DNA from: Virgibacillus sp. MSP4-1
Lineage (GTDB): Bacteria > Bacillota > Bacilli > Bacillales > Alkalibacillaceae
Reading direction: 5' to 3'
Assembly (NCBI RefSeq): GCF_010092505.1
Contig: NZ_CP048021.1
Coordinates: 248,001-312,000 of the forward strand
Length of the DNA: 64,000 nucleotides
Position 1 is the first letter of the stretch; each line of letters starts with the position of its first letter. Position numbers and translations under genes: made by a program. Below, piece after piece: positions 1-8,362 of the stretch. The notes under the pieces are model-generated. The model made no database searches. It was not told where the DNA came from and saw nothing but the letters and a program-made list of their open reading frames with translations.

Positions 1-1
1 G

Positions 2-460
2 GATGACCAGACCCAGGCTGACTCTTTACCAGCTGATCAGGATAAACAGAAGAATGAGGGAGACGGGTTAGCGTTGTTAAAAAAATTGGCGTATGATGTA
101 ACATCAGAAAAAACGGACAATCAAATAACGTTTCAGATGGAATTGACCAATCCCACGGACGAGCAGGTGAAGATTTCCTTTCCATCGGGCCAGCAATATG
201 AAGTTATCGTAAAATCCAAAAAATCAGATGAGGTTGTTTACCGTTATTCAGAAGGCAGAATGTTTACACAAGCCATCGTTGATGATGAGATTGAGCCTGG
301 AGAAACAAAAACCTGGGAACAGTCATGGGAGTTTAAGGAAGCAGAACCAGGAGATTATACAGCGACGGTTATGCTGCTCCCTGAACCTGTCCATCAGCCT
401 TCTAATGAGAACAATCCATTCGTTAAGAAAGTATCGTTTTCTATTAACGGTAAAAAATAA
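2..460 (+). CDS. BsuPI-domain protein (intracellular proteinase inhibitor family), 5' end outside window
   Basis: The frame is open from base 2 to the stop at 460, with no credible start site inside the window, so the gene begins upstream and only its C-terminal ~152 residues are seen. The visible part starts with a polar, acidic stretch and then a beta-rich domain with motifs such as LTNPTDEQVKISFPSGQQYE and GETKTWEQSWEF. These are typical of the BsuPI fold first seen in the B. subtilis intracellular proteinase inhibitor. In B. subtilis the ipi gene lies just before yitU-yitV-yitW, which also occur downstream here. A free-standing BsuPI domain may bind proteases, but many members are of unknown function; a lipoprotein form with the signal peptide outside the window is possible. 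Confidence 0.8.
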   Translation, partial: DDQTQADSLPADQDKQKNEGDGLALLKKLAYDVTSEKTDNQITFQMELTNPTDEQVKISFPSGQQYEVIVKSKKSDEVVYRYSEGRMFTQAIVDDEIEPGETKTWEQSWEFKEAEPGDYTATVMLLPEPVHQPSNENNPFVKKVSFSINGKK

Positions 461-480
461 TGGTAAGGGTAAGGAATGAA

Positions 481-517
481 AAGGAGAGCCACGTACTTTG
501 GCATCTCCTTTTTTTAT
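481..517 (+). terminator. Rho-independent terminator
   Basis: An imperfect hairpin (AAGGAGAG-CCA paired with TGG-CATCTCCTT) is followed by seven T. It ends the BsuPI-domain gene. Confidence 0.8.
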
Positions 518-607
518 TTTCTGTCTGCTGCAATGAAACTTTTTTGTGTTAAAATAGGTAAGAATGTTTTGAAAATTTGTTTGAAATAGAAGGTAGGAGA
601 TCATACA

Positions 608-2173
608 ATGAAGGGCTTAAGACAAAAACTATTCTGGATCATCCCTTTTCTCATCATACTTACCGGTTTTATTTTATTATTTGTAACGAATCTGCAACGT
701 TTTACTGCCCCGCCAGCAGAAGGATGGAGCAGAGGGCTTGAGGTAGCTAAAATGGATGGCTTTCATGATCCGCAGGTTGAGGCGGATAAAAGTGGGATGG
801 ATCTTTACTTTCTTCGTGATGGATCGATTCATCACGTGAGCTATGACACTGACTTTTCAAAAAAAGGAGAAGACGTCATCCCTGTTGATCGTGAACGTGT
901 GGATAGCTTTTATGTATATGGGGATCGCGTCTATTATTTTGATGAAGGCTCGATTATAAATGGGAAAACAGGTGAAGGAATAGATGAGGCTGAAATCTTT
1001 CACAGAGGTGAGGAGGGTATCATTTATTACTCACAGGGACAAAATGTTTTTCAGTTCAATCTAAAGACGGAAGAGAAAAAGAAAATCTTTTCGGCATCCC
1101 ATCCATTTGAAGAAATCCAGGTATCAGGGCCTTATGTTCTGGTCTATACTAGCGATTTAAATGAAGGGATCTTATCGATTTTTAAATACCAGGAGCAGGA
1201 AAAATCCTATACAGAGTTTACTCAAACTACTGTCGATGTAGGGATGAGTAACAGGATGAATGAAATGGTATTTACTGCCGGGAAGGATAAGCTTCATCTG
1301 GCTGTCTCTGCTGAAACGCAAAGCAAGCAGAATAAGGATTTTTATTTTTTCTATAGTTCAGTGGATACAGATCAGCCTGAAATTGAGTTAGTGGAACTTG
1401 AACCGAAAGATCCCGTTACTCAAACGCCCTTACAGGAAATTTCACAATTTCAATTAAGGACAGATGAGGAGGGTACACTGGAAGTATTATTTAGAAGTGC
1501 CGGTTTTACTTTTACGGATACGAATGATGAACAGGCAATGAATGCTTATCACATGAAGTTAGGTCCGGACCAAAACCTGAAAGTTGAAAGGAGAAGCAAT
1601 ACTTATTCATTAACCTCTCGTCCATTTTTTATCGGGGGAGAAGCCATTGGATGGAAGGACAGAATGGATGGAAGTGAGTATCAGCTGTTGATGTCGTCAA
1701 GTCACCCTAATATGATTGAAAAAACAAACCATCGTTCACTGAATGAATACCTAATTGCCTTTGGGATTAGTATTGGTGATCTTTCAACAGCAGCTTTTAT
1801 TCTTTACTTAGTTTTAATACTGATTCTGATTCCTGTTCTGTACTTTGGAGTGACAGCTCTTTATTATCGATGGAAGGGGAATCGGGATGGCCTTGAGCAG
1901 AACCCGAAAGTTTTCTATGGAGGTGTGATTGTATATACGCTGGGAGCTCTTCTGCTTCGAAACCATTTATTCCCGGATAATGCTTATGCCATGGCTCCCG
2001 GTTATATATCCTTTCCTGGAAATGATCTGGTTTTTATTCTTGGGTTTTCACTTCTTTCCCTTGTAAGTATTCTACTTGTTAAAAGGGATTGGGGACTTAT
2101 AGGGAAGTACAGCTATTTTATAGGCTTACAGTTCTTATTTTATGTACTATTCTTAGGCCCTTATTATTTCTAA
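608..2173 (+). CDS. Unrecognised membrane protein with large N-terminal extracytoplasmic domain
   Basis: I do not recognise this 521-residue protein. Residues ~9-28 form one membrane segment. Residues ~30-385 are a long polar region rich in alternating beta-type strands, with repeated patterns such as GDRVYYFDEG and GPYVLVYTSD that suggest a beta-propeller-like sensor or solute-recognition fold. Residues ~395-520 hold four predicted membrane helices. The start is supported by TAGGAGA eight bases upstream of ATG. The gene is flanked by terminators and appears monocistronic. No catalytic motif is visible, so a role in envelope sensing is only a guess. Confidence 0.75.
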   Translation: MKGLRQKLFWIIPFLIILTGFILLFVTNLQRFTAPPAEGWSRGLEVAKMDGFHDPQVEADKSGMDLYFLRDGSIHHVSYDTDFSKKGEDVIPVDRERVDSFYVYGDRVYYFDEGSIINGKTGEGIDEAEIFHRGEEGIIYYSQGQNVFQFNLKTEEKKKIFSASHPFEEIQVSGPYVLVYTSDLNEGILSIFKYQEQEKSYTEFTQTTVDVGMSNRMNEMVFTAGKDKLHLAVSAETQSKQNKDFYFFYSSVDTDQPEIELVELEPKDPVTQTPLQEISQFQLRTDEEGTLEVLFRSAGFTFTDTNDEQAMNAYHMKLGPDQNLKVERRSNTYSLTSRPFFIGGEAIGWKDRMDGSEYQLLMSSSHPNMIEKTNHRSLNEYLIAFGISIGDLSTAAFILYLVLILILIPVLYFGVTALYYRWKGNRDGLEQNPKVFYGGVIVYTLGALLLRNHLFPDNAYAMAPGYISFPGNDLVFILGFSLLSLVSILLVKRDWGLIGKYSYFIGLQFLFYVLFLGPYYF

Positions 2174-2206
2174 AAAAGCGGAAGCACTTATCATGTGCTT
2201 CCGCTT
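2172..2206. terminator. Bidirectional terminator
   Basis: A perfect 11-bp stem (AGCGGAAGCAC / GTGCTTCCGCT) lies between the convergent genes at 608 and 2276. The run of six A on its left arm gives a U-tract for the minus strand; the plus-strand tract is weaker (TCTATC). Confidence 0.8.
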
Positions 2207-2275
2207 CTATCATTTCAGACAGACTGCTTGTCCTTTATTGTGGCTTTACTTGCTGAGAGTGGTTCCTGCTGACCT

Positions 2276-2539
2276 TTAATAGCCATAGTTTTCCAATACT
2301 TCTTCAACCTTTGGTGTAAGCTGATCCCATTCTGAGTCAAAGGTTTTGTTGACCGTAATAAAGTTTTTGTAGCCAAAGACGTTATCTACACCGTCAAGCG
2401 TCATTAGCTCATTCAGAATTTCATATTCACTCGTTTGTCCAGGCATGACAGAGATACTGCCTTCACCTGAAAAAATCGCTTCTTTTGCTGTAAATTTCAT
2501 TGCATTTGGATTTGGAGTACTTTCTACTAATACGCCCAT
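2276..2539 (-). CDS. Nfu/NifU N-terminal domain protein
   Basis: This 87-residue protein is a stand-alone Nfu_N domain, recognised from the opening STPNPNAMKF motif and the later GVDNVFGYKNFITVNK segment. In larger Nfu proteins this domain sits beside the CxxC scaffold domain, which is absent here (there is no cysteine). It therefore cannot itself hold a cluster through the usual cysteines and more likely helps a partner in iron-sulfur biogenesis. A GGGAGGG site lies seven bases upstream of ATG. The gene is monocistronic. Confidence 0.85.
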   Translation of the reverse strand: MGVLVESTPNPNAMKFTAKEAIFSGEGSISVMPGQTSEYEILNELMTLDGVDNVFGYKNFITVNKTFDSEWDQLTPKVEEVLENYGY

Positions 2540-2780
2540 TTTTTATCCCTCCCTGACTTTCTTCCTTTATATTAGCATGAAAACAAAGATAGAAAAAGAT
2601 AATAAGACAAGGTTCATTAAATTTTTATGTTAAGAATAGGGTAGACCATAGGCATCATTTATAAACGTGGTACCAGTAAAAAGCAGGTTTTTTAAATAGA
2701 AATAGCGTAAATAGGGAAATGTTAGGGTTTAAAAATTTGTATAAAGAGGAATGTATGTTTGATGGAGAAGGGGTGAAATA

Positions 2781-3203
2781 ATGGATGCCATTCAAAGCAA
2801 TATGAAGAAAATAGGGACCAGTGTAGTCGAATGGAGCAGAAACAAGCGGGTGTCATTAATGAACTGGTTATCATCAGCAGAGCTGGAAGAGTTTATAAAC
2901 ATGTATCCCTATCGAACGTATTTCTTCCTGTTCATGACACCACTTTTTTTAGTGGTTCCGATATTTACAATTTTGGGATCATTTAGCCTGATGACAAGTT
3001 ATTTTCTGGCAGGGGCAGGCTTGTTTGCCTTTTCCATTTGCTCCCTGTTTGTCTTTCTTATTTTTCCTGCGATTATTATCTATATAAAATTTAAAGAACA
3101 CCATCATAGGCGCACCATTTGGACAGGCAGTGCCGTAATAACAGGGATTCTGATGATTTACTGGGGCTTCCACTATTATCAGTGGTTTCTGCCGGCACTA
3201 TGA
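2781..3203 (+). CDS. Small predicted membrane protein, unknown function
   Basis: This 140-residue protein has a basic, amphipathic N-terminus (residues 1-40) followed by three predicted membrane segments at about 45-67, 71-97 and 115-137. Basic residues (KFKEHHHRR) fall between the second and third segments, which suggests that loop is cytoplasmic. The start has a strong AAGGGGTG site five bases upstream. I do not recognise the family. It is convergent with dat and shares its terminator. Confidence 0.7.
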   Translation: MDAIQSNMKKIGTSVVEWSRNKRVSLMNWLSSAELEEFINMYPYRTYFFLFMTPLFLVVPIFTILGSFSLMTSYFLAGAGLFAFSICSLFVFLIFPAIIIYIKFKEHHHRRTIWTGSAVITGILMIYWGFHYYQWFLPAL

Positions 3204-3205
3204 AC

Positions 3206-3234
3206 ACAGGCTGACATTATACGTCAGCCTGTTT
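3206..3234. terminator. Bidirectional terminator between convergent genes
   Basis: The stem CAGGCTGAC / GTCAGCCTG overlaps the last codons of the minus-strand dat gene and follows the stop of the plus-strand gene at once. Confidence 0.7.
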
Positions 3235-4062
3235 GATCAATTCCTTAAATCCTTCCAGAATACGACTGGTGATTTCACCGGATTTTCCGTCCCCGACCTT
3301 TTGCTGATCAATCTCCGTTATTGGCACCACTTCTGAAGTGGTAGAAGCGAGAAAAGCCTCATCTATACTTTCCAGATCACGAATGCGCAGTTCTTTTTCT
3401 TTTAATGGAATCCCAAGCTGATCGCAGACCTGTAAGACTGCTAAGCGGGTAATCCCATTTAAAATGTAGTTGTTGGCAGGGTGGGTGATGACTGTCCCGT
3501 CCTTAACAGCAAAAAAGTTGGAGGAGGATCCTTCTGTTATATGGGCTTCATCACGATAAAGCAAGGCTTCAAAGTAGCCATTTTCCTTTGCCTGCTGTTT
3601 AGCCATGACATTATAGAGAAGATTGAGGCTTTTAATATCACATCTCAGCCAGCGTTTATCCTCCAATAAAGTCACACTTACGCCATTTTGTTGTGCATCC
3701 ACAGGGCTTGATACCGGAATCGGGTACGCATAAAGCTGTGGTGGTGTTTGTTTAGGGTATGGATGGCTCCGTGGGGCAATCCCTCTCGTAATTTGAAGGT
3801 AAATGGCACCGTTTTTAATTTGGTTTTTTGATACTAACTGATTCAGCAGTGTTCCCAGGTCTTCACTGTCAGTATCGTAGGGAATAGCTGTCTCGGTTAA
3901 ACTGAACTGAAGACGATCCAAATGCTCCTTCAGCATAAAAAACGCACCATTATATACTCGGATGACTTCATAAACCCCATCCCCGAACGTATACCCCCGA
4001 TCTTCAATGTCCGTTTTTGCATCATCGCGCTGGATAAATTCCTGATTTTTTAAAACAAACAT
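3217..4062 (-). CDS. dat: D-amino-acid transaminase (class IV aminotransferase)
   Basis: This PLP enzyme interconverts D-alanine, D-glutamate and their 2-oxo acids, supplying D-glutamate for peptidoglycan. The 281-residue length matches Bacillus Dat. Fold-type IV motifs are visible: GDGVYEVIRVYNG near residue 27, the region holding the Schiff-base lysine (LLYNVMAKQQAKENG, ~145), ITEGSSSNFFAV (~177) and STTSEVVPI (~240). The RGIAPRSHPYP stretch (~97-107) is typical of Dat and separates it from branched-chain aminotransferases and aminodeoxychorismate lyase. AAGGGGA precedes ATG by six bases. Confidence 0.92.
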   Translation of the reverse strand: MFVLKNQEFIQRDDAKTDIEDRGYTFGDGVYEVIRVYNGAFFMLKEHLDRLQFSLTETAIPYDTDSEDLGTLLNQLVSKNQIKNGAIYLQITRGIAPRSHPYPKQTPPQLYAYPIPVSSPVDAQQNGVSVTLLEDKRWLRCDIKSLNLLYNVMAKQQAKENGYFEALLYRDEAHITEGSSSNFFAVKDGTVITHPANNYILNGITRLAVLQVCDQLGIPLKEKELRIRDLESIDEAFLASTTSEVVPITEIDQQKVGDGKSGEITSRILEGFKELIKQADV

Positions 4063-4210
4063 GTTAAGTCCCCTTCTTCATAGAATGTTATCCATATGAT
4101 AGGTTGAATTTTCAGAAATGTAAAGAGGAAATTTTACGGATATGGATAGTCCTGTCCTGCAGCATTTCAGATTTGAGGATTCAGGGTTCCTAAAGTGTGA
4201 TTTTGATACT

Positions 4211-4249
4211 ACAAAACAGGTATGGAATCTTTCCTGATCCATACCTGTT
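4211..4249 (-). terminator. Terminator of the phn operon
   Basis: An 11-bp stem (AACAGGTATGG / CCATACCTGTT) with a TTTTG tail on the minus strand lies just after the last permease gene. Confidence 0.8.
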
Positions 4250-4256
4250 AAGGATA

Positions 4257-5066
4257 TTATACCAGACGTTTTCTTATTTTCGAGCTGATGTAATCGATGA
4301 TCATAACAACGACGATAATCGAGATGATAATAAGTCCCAGCTGCTCCCAGTCCCTGTTGGCAGCGGTTAGAACGATTAAGGTACCAATACCTCCCGCACC
4401 AACGAGCCCAAGTACGGTAGAAGCCCGGATATCGACTTCGAAACGGTAGAGCGCAAAAGATAAAAATTCAGGTAAGACCTGTGGAAAAATAGCATAAAAT
4501 AAAATCTGAGCTTTGTTTGCCCCATTTGCCTCCATGGCTTCCACTATGTCCATGTCAATGCTCTCAATGACTTCTGCATAGAGCTTACCGAGCATACCAA
4601 AGGAGGTTAAGCCAATGGTAAGAACACCTGCAAAAGCCCCGGGTCCTACGGAAATAACAAAGAAAATGGCCAGAATTAATTCCGGGAATGTACGGTCCAG
4701 AATTAAGAACCACTTTCCGGCTGTATTCCATATCGGTGATTTCACCATATTTTTAGCCGCCCAGAAGCCAAAAGGAACCGCCAATACAGCTGCAATTAAA
4801 GTCCCTGCATAAGCAATAAATACGGTTTCCAGAATTAGTTCTGATACTTTACCTAATTCAGCCCAGTCAGGGTTTGCAAGTCGGGGAACAATTCTCGATA
4901 AGTTTTCCGACAATTTATCCATAAAGGACCATTCAATACGATTGGCAACTCCTGAGAAGGCCCAATAGTAGATAATGGCCAAAATGAGAGCGATGATGAG
5001 ATTGCGAACCCGTTTCTGTGTGTTTTTAGGCTTGGGTGGTAACTTGAATTCTTCTCTATCCATCAT
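4257..5066 (-). CDS. phnE: Phosphonate-type ABC transporter permease (second)
   Basis: This 269-residue membrane permease belongs to the PhnE branch of the binding-protein-dependent superfamily. The EAA-loop region reads VEAMEANGANKAQILFYAIFPQVLP (read in two parts around residue 185), followed by the GLVGAGGIGTLI signature near residue 219. About five to six membrane helices are visible, the first at ~25-42. Its start overlaps the end of the upstream permease by four bases, a sign of translational coupling. With the neighbouring PhnE it should form a heterodimeric channel for phosphonate, phosphite or another phosphorus compound. No C-P lyase genes are present, so the substrate is not fixed by context. 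Confidence 0.9.
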   Translation of the reverse strand: MMDREEFKLPPKPKNTQKRVRNLIIALILAIIYYWAFSGVANRIEWSFMDKLSENLSRIVPRLANPDWAELGKVSELILETVFIAYAGTLIAAVLAVPFGFWAAKNMVKSPIWNTAGKWFLILDRTFPELILAIFFVISVGPGAFAGVLTIGLTSFGMLGKLYAEVIESIDMDIVEAMEANGANKAQILFYAIFPQVLPEFLSFALYRFEVDIRASTVLGLVGAGGIGTLIVLTAANRDWEQLGLIIISIIVVVMIIDYISSKIRKRLV

Positions 5067-5890
5067 ACAACTCTCCTTCTCAGCGCGTTACTAATGGTTT
5101 CAATCACAATAACGGCCACGAGTAACAGAATTAGTATAGCCATCACTTTTTGATAGGCCATGAAATTCAGCTGTGTATCAATAATCGAACCAATGCCTCC
5201 AGCACCTACAAAACCAAGGACAAGGGAGGCACGTACGTTGAGTTCAAATACGTATAATCCATAAGAGATAAAGTTTGGCAGCACCTGAGGAACGACACCA
5301 TACCAGATCACCTGTATGATATTTCCTCCTGTTGACCTTATGGCTTCCATCTGTCTGGGGTCAATCGTTTCAATTGTTTCACTTAAGAGTTTAGCCAGCA
5401 GTCCTAATGAAAAAATCGTTAGGGCTAAAATACCAGGAACAATCCCAACACCGAAAAAACTGACGAATATCGTTGCCAATAGAATATCGGGCATGGTACG
5501 TAAAATGTTCATGATGTTACGGAAGGTTTGATAAAGATACTTATTTTTTACAATGGTATTTGCTGATAATAGACTCATTGGAATACAGATAATTACAGAG
5601 AATGTTGTTGCAACTACTGCAATTTGAATGGTCTCAATGAGTGGATCAAAGGCTGCCTGAATGTAGCTCCATTCCGGTGGAAACATCCGAAAAAGCTTTT
5701 CGATTACGAGATTTAACTCTGAAAAGAATTCTAAAAAATCAGCCTCTGTTTCACGCAGGCTATAAAGATAAATCCCGAAGACAATCGCAAAAATCACGGA
5801 AATTTGCATTTTCACCTTTTTAGGGTAGATGGAATACACGTTTTTCTTACTGTCATTCGTTTCTGGCTTATTCTGTTGAAGCTGAGGCAT
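5063..5890 (-). CDS. phnE: Phosphonate-type ABC transporter permease (first)
   Basis: This 275-residue permease is homologous to its downstream neighbour. It has the EAA-type segment EAIRSTGGNIIQVIWYGVVP and the GFVGAGGIGSII signature. The N-terminal ~25 residues are polar, followed by helices at about 32-46 and 85-110. I chose the ATG at 5890 (MPQLQQNKPE); a GTG three codons upstream is also possible. The gene overlaps the end of phnC, so phnC-phnE-phnE are translated as a unit. Paired non-identical PhnE permeases are common in Bacillaceae. Confidence 0.88.
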   Translation of the reverse strand: MPQLQQNKPETNDSKKNVYSIYPKKVKMQISVIFAIVFGIYLYSLRETEADFLEFFSELNLVIEKLFRMFPPEWSYIQAAFDPLIETIQIAVVATTFSVIICIPMSLLSANTIVKNKYLYQTFRNIMNILRTMPDILLATIFVSFFGVGIVPGILALTIFSLGLLAKLLSETIETIDPRQMEAIRSTGGNIIQVIWYGVVPQVLPNFISYGLYVFELNVRASLVLGFVGAGGIGSIIDTQLNFMAYQKVMAILILLLVAVIVIETISNALRRRVV

Positions 5891-6659
5891 CTTCTTCACT
5901 TCCTCTCAAATCTTCTTCCCTAATAGGGCGATTATAGATTTGTTCAAATGTTTTTTCCTCAACTTCACTGACTGGGCCGTCAAATACGATTTCACCATCC
6001 CGCATGCCAATAATCCGGTCGGCATATTCCATTGCCATATCGATAAAGTGCAGATTAACAATTGTCGTAATGTTATCCTCTTTATTTACTCTTCTTAAAT
6101 AGGTCATAACCTGGTGGGAAGTAGGCGGATCAAGACTGGCAACAGGTTCATCGGCCAGAATAATGGATGGTTCCTGAGTTAGAACCCGGGCAATACTGAC
6201 TCGCTGCTGCTGACCTCCACTTAGTTCATCCGCACGGTTATAAACCTTTTCTTCCATATGAACACGCTTCAGGTTATCGTAGGCTAACTTCTTGTCTTCT
6301 TTTGGATAGAGGTTAAAAATACTTCTAAGTGTACCAGTATGACCCAGTCGGCCGCTAATGGTATTTTTGATCACACTGGAACGATTGACCAGGTTATAAT
6401 TTTGAAATATCATTCCTATGCTTGTCCGTAAATTACGAAGATCTTTACCTTTTTTAGGTATAATATCCTCATTATTTACGAGTAACTCCCCATTGGTTGG
6501 TGTTACCATCCGGTTGATGCTGCGAATAAAAGTAGACTTACCGGCTCCCGACAAACCAACAATAACCACAAATTCCCCTTCATTAATTTCAACGTTGATA
6601 TTTTTTAAACCTTGTGTCCCATTGGGATAGACAAGTGAAACGTCTTTGAATGTAATCAT
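5868..6659 (-). CDS. phnC: Phosphonate-type ABC transporter ATP-binding protein
   Basis: This 263-residue ATPase powers the PhnDCEE importer. Walker A is GLSGAGKST (~35-43), the signature is LSGGQQQR (~145) and Walker B is IILADEPVASLDP (~165-177), followed by a switch histidine in NLHFIDMAMEYADRI. PhnC-type features include the phrase VSLVYPNGTQGLKNIN at the N-terminus. The C-terminal ~20 residues are acidic and variable. AAAGGGAG lies five bases upstream of ATG. It follows phnD by about 90 bases. Confidence 0.93.
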   Translation of the reverse strand: MITFKDVSLVYPNGTQGLKNINVEINEGEFVVIVGLSGAGKSTFIRSINRMVTPTNGELLVNNEDIIPKKGKDLRNLRTSIGMIFQNYNLVNRSSVIKNTISGRLGHTGTLRSIFNLYPKEDKKLAYDNLKRVHMEEKVYNRADELSGGQQQRVSIARVLTQEPSIILADEPVASLDPPTSHQVMTYLRRVNKEDNITTIVNLHFIDMAMEYADRIIGMRDGEIVFDGPVSEVEEKTFEQIYNRPIREEDLRGSEEDASASTE

Positions 6660-6749
6660 GCGATCTCCCTTTCTTCCTTTAAAAAATAGGGAGAAGCTGG
6701 TTTCTTCTCCCTACTTATGGAACATTTCTGTATATTGACGACTTATCTC

Positions 6750-7685
6750 TTAATCCAGTCCAACGTTTCCGCCTAAGTTATTATAAGTTTCACGAACGAT
6801 ATCATAGTCGGAATCCTCTGCTTCAATAATGGCATCCCAGTTATAAACTTCATTCATAATCTTAATCATTTCTTCATCCTCATTAAAGCTGAGGAAAGCT
6901 TCTTCAATTTCCTTGGTAAGTTCGTCATCTAAAGAAGCTGGAACAGTGATTGTATCGTTAGGAATCTCCTCTGTAGTCCCGATCACTTTTAAATCGTCCT
7001 TAATGTTTGGATAGTCTTCTTGCATAGTATCCCGAACATCATCAAAGGTTGTAGCAATATCAGCGTCACCATCCAGAACGGCTACTGCACTGTTGTCATG
7101 CCCGCCTGATTGCAGTACTCCTCCAAAGAATTCTTCCTGAAGGGCTGTTGTATCTTCAATATCAAACATATTCATCAGCTGTGAAGCCGGGAATAAATAC
7201 CCTGATGTAGAAGAAGCATCTCCATAAGCCCATGTCATGTCACTCGCATGCTTTTCAAGGTCTTTCAGGTTCTCTACAGGAGAATCAGCTCTTACCAGGT
7301 ATTGAGCATGGTATGTAGCACTGCCATGACGTTCAGACTTTAATAGCACGTCTACATCATATTCGTTGGAAGCTAAAACATATCCGAATGCTGGAAGGAA
7401 ACCGATATGTGCTTCATCGTTCCCTAAAGCCTCAACAAGAGCACTATAGCTGGTCATGGTTGTTGCTTCTACTTCCTTACCAATAATTTCCCCTAATTTG
7501 TCTGCTAAAGGCTGTGCGGTTTCAGCAATTTCTCCCGAGTCCTGTGAAGGCACAAATCCCATTACCAGTTTATCCGGGTTCAAAGACTCCCCGTCACCAT
7601 TCCCGCTGGTATCATCAGAACCCCCACATGCAGCAAGTACAAGTACCAGTGCCAAGATGAATCCAAAGCCTAAAATTTTCTTCAT
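6750..7685 (-). CDS. phnD: Phosphate/phosphite/phosphonate-binding lipoprotein
   Basis: This 311-residue lipoprotein is the solute receptor of the transporter encoded downstream. The signal peptide MKKILGFGFILALVLVLAAC carries the lipobox LAAC, so the mature protein is anchored through that cysteine. The mature part has PhnD-family motifs: LVMGFVPSQDSGEIAETAQP at the start of lobe 1, then TSYSALVEAL, and the SSTSGYLFPA ligand-loop motif at ~155. A longer reading frame reaches 7730, but AAAGGGGG ten bases before the ATG at 7685, together with the signal peptide, fixes the start. Confidence 0.92.
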   Translation of the reverse strand: MKKILGFGFILALVLVLAACGGSDDTSGNGDGESLNPDKLVMGFVPSQDSGEIAETAQPLADKLGEIIGKEVEATTMTSYSALVEALGNDEAHIGFLPAFGYVLASNEYDVDVLLKSERHGSATYHAQYLVRADSPVENLKDLEKHASDMTWAYGDASSTSGYLFPASQLMNMFDIEDTTALQEEFFGGVLQSGGHDNSAVAVLDGDADIATTFDDVRDTMQEDYPNIKDDLKVIGTTEEIPNDTITVPASLDDELTKEIEEAFLSFNEDEEMIKIMNEVYNWDAIIEAEDSDYDIVRETYNNLGGNVGLD

Positions 7686-7735
7686 CCTAATTGCTCCCCC
7701 TTTGTAATATTTGCAAATTTTCAACTTCAAAGATA

Positions 7736-7764
7736 ATTATATAGAATGATTCGTAAGGAAACAA
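7736..7764 (-). promoter_or_regulatory. Sigma-A-type promoter of phnDCEE
   Basis: On the minus strand, TTGTTT and TATAAT are separated by exactly 17 bases, about 50 bases upstream of the phnD start. No clear PhoP direct-repeat box was seen. Confidence 0.6.
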
Positions 7765-7859
7765 CAAAATTTACGATTTTTTTACGAAATTTTTTATAAA
7801 AAATGGATAAGAAAACGATGTTATAGAATTAAAAACCAAACATTTATTATTGTTTAACA

Positions 7860-7892
7860 TAAAAATGTCCGGCATAGAGGACTATGCCGGAC
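7860..7892 (-). terminator. Terminator after the DUF3813-like gene
   Basis: A perfect 11-bp stem (GTCCGGCATAG / CTATGCCGGAC) has a four-base loop and a T-rich tail on the minus strand. Confidence 0.85.
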
Positions 7893-7905
7893 TGAAATCA
7901 TTCAC

Positions 7906-8100
7906 TTATTTTAAGTGCTGATCAATTTGCTGCTCCAATTGCTGCAGCTGTTGTTTTTCTTGAGGGTCAGACTCGTTATAAGCAGATTGAATAACGTTAC
8001 GGGCAACCTGTGCTTCTTTCTGCTTCTGCTGCTGGTTCATTTGTCCATTGGTTAAACGATTAACGGCATTTCTGGCTTGTTCCATTAACCGGTTTGCCAT
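7906..8100 (-). CDS. Small DUF3813-like protein
   Basis: This 64-residue, glutamine-rich, helical protein starts MANRLMEQARNAVNRL and resembles the DUF3813 family of Bacillaceae (assigned from memory of the opening motif). There is no membrane segment or cysteine, and the C-terminal half is predicted coiled coil (QQLQQLEQQIDQHL). It starts two bases after the stop of the small basic gene at 8103-8252, so the pair is probably co-translated. The position just before yitU matches a small gene found there in B. subtilis. Function unknown. Confidence 0.7.
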   Translation of the reverse strand: MANRLMEQARNAVNRLTNGQMNQQQKQKEAQVARNVIQSAYNESDPQEKQQLQQLEQQIDQHLK

Positions 8101-8102
8101 CG

Positions 8103-8252
8103 TTACACTCCCCCCAACGTCTGGTTATCGGCTTCATCACGTTTTCTTTCAGCCTCGGTAAATCGTTCCCGATAAGGAAAACGTTCATCGTGCTTCTGAA
8201 CTGCCTTAGCTCCCTGTGAAACAAAACGTTTGGATTTGCTTCGTTTACTCAA
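8103..8252 (-). CDS. Very small basic protein with TTG start (49 aa)
   Basis: Direct translation of the minus strand gives a 49-residue protein starting MSKRSKSKRFVSQGAKAV and ending DNQTLGGV. The start is TTG at 8252, preceded by GAGGGGG with an eight-base spacer, which is a strong ribosome-binding site. The protein is highly charged (many K, R, E and D), has no membrane segment, and is coupled to the DUF3813-like gene two bases downstream. I do not know the family. The strong initiation site and tight coupling support it as a real gene. Confidence 0.65.
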   Translation of the reverse strand: MSKRSKSKRFVSQGAKAVQKHDERFPYRERFTEAERKRDEADNQTLGGV

Positions 8253-8276
8253 GGCATGATCCCCCTCAGATGGCAC

Positions 8277-8312
8277 TAAAAAAGCCTGAACACCTTAAGA
8301 AGTGTTCAAGCT
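8277..8312 (-). terminator. Terminator downstream of yitU
   Basis: The stem AGCTTGAACACTT / AGGTGTTCAGGCT (minus-strand reading) is followed by TTTTTTAG. It sits ~350 bases after the yitU stop, with the dispersed repeats in between, which suggests the repeats were inserted between gene and terminator. Confidence 0.65.
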
Positions 8313-8362
8313 TAGTGTGTGAGTTTCTCCCCTTGATATGAGAGTATATTAATGGAAATCAG

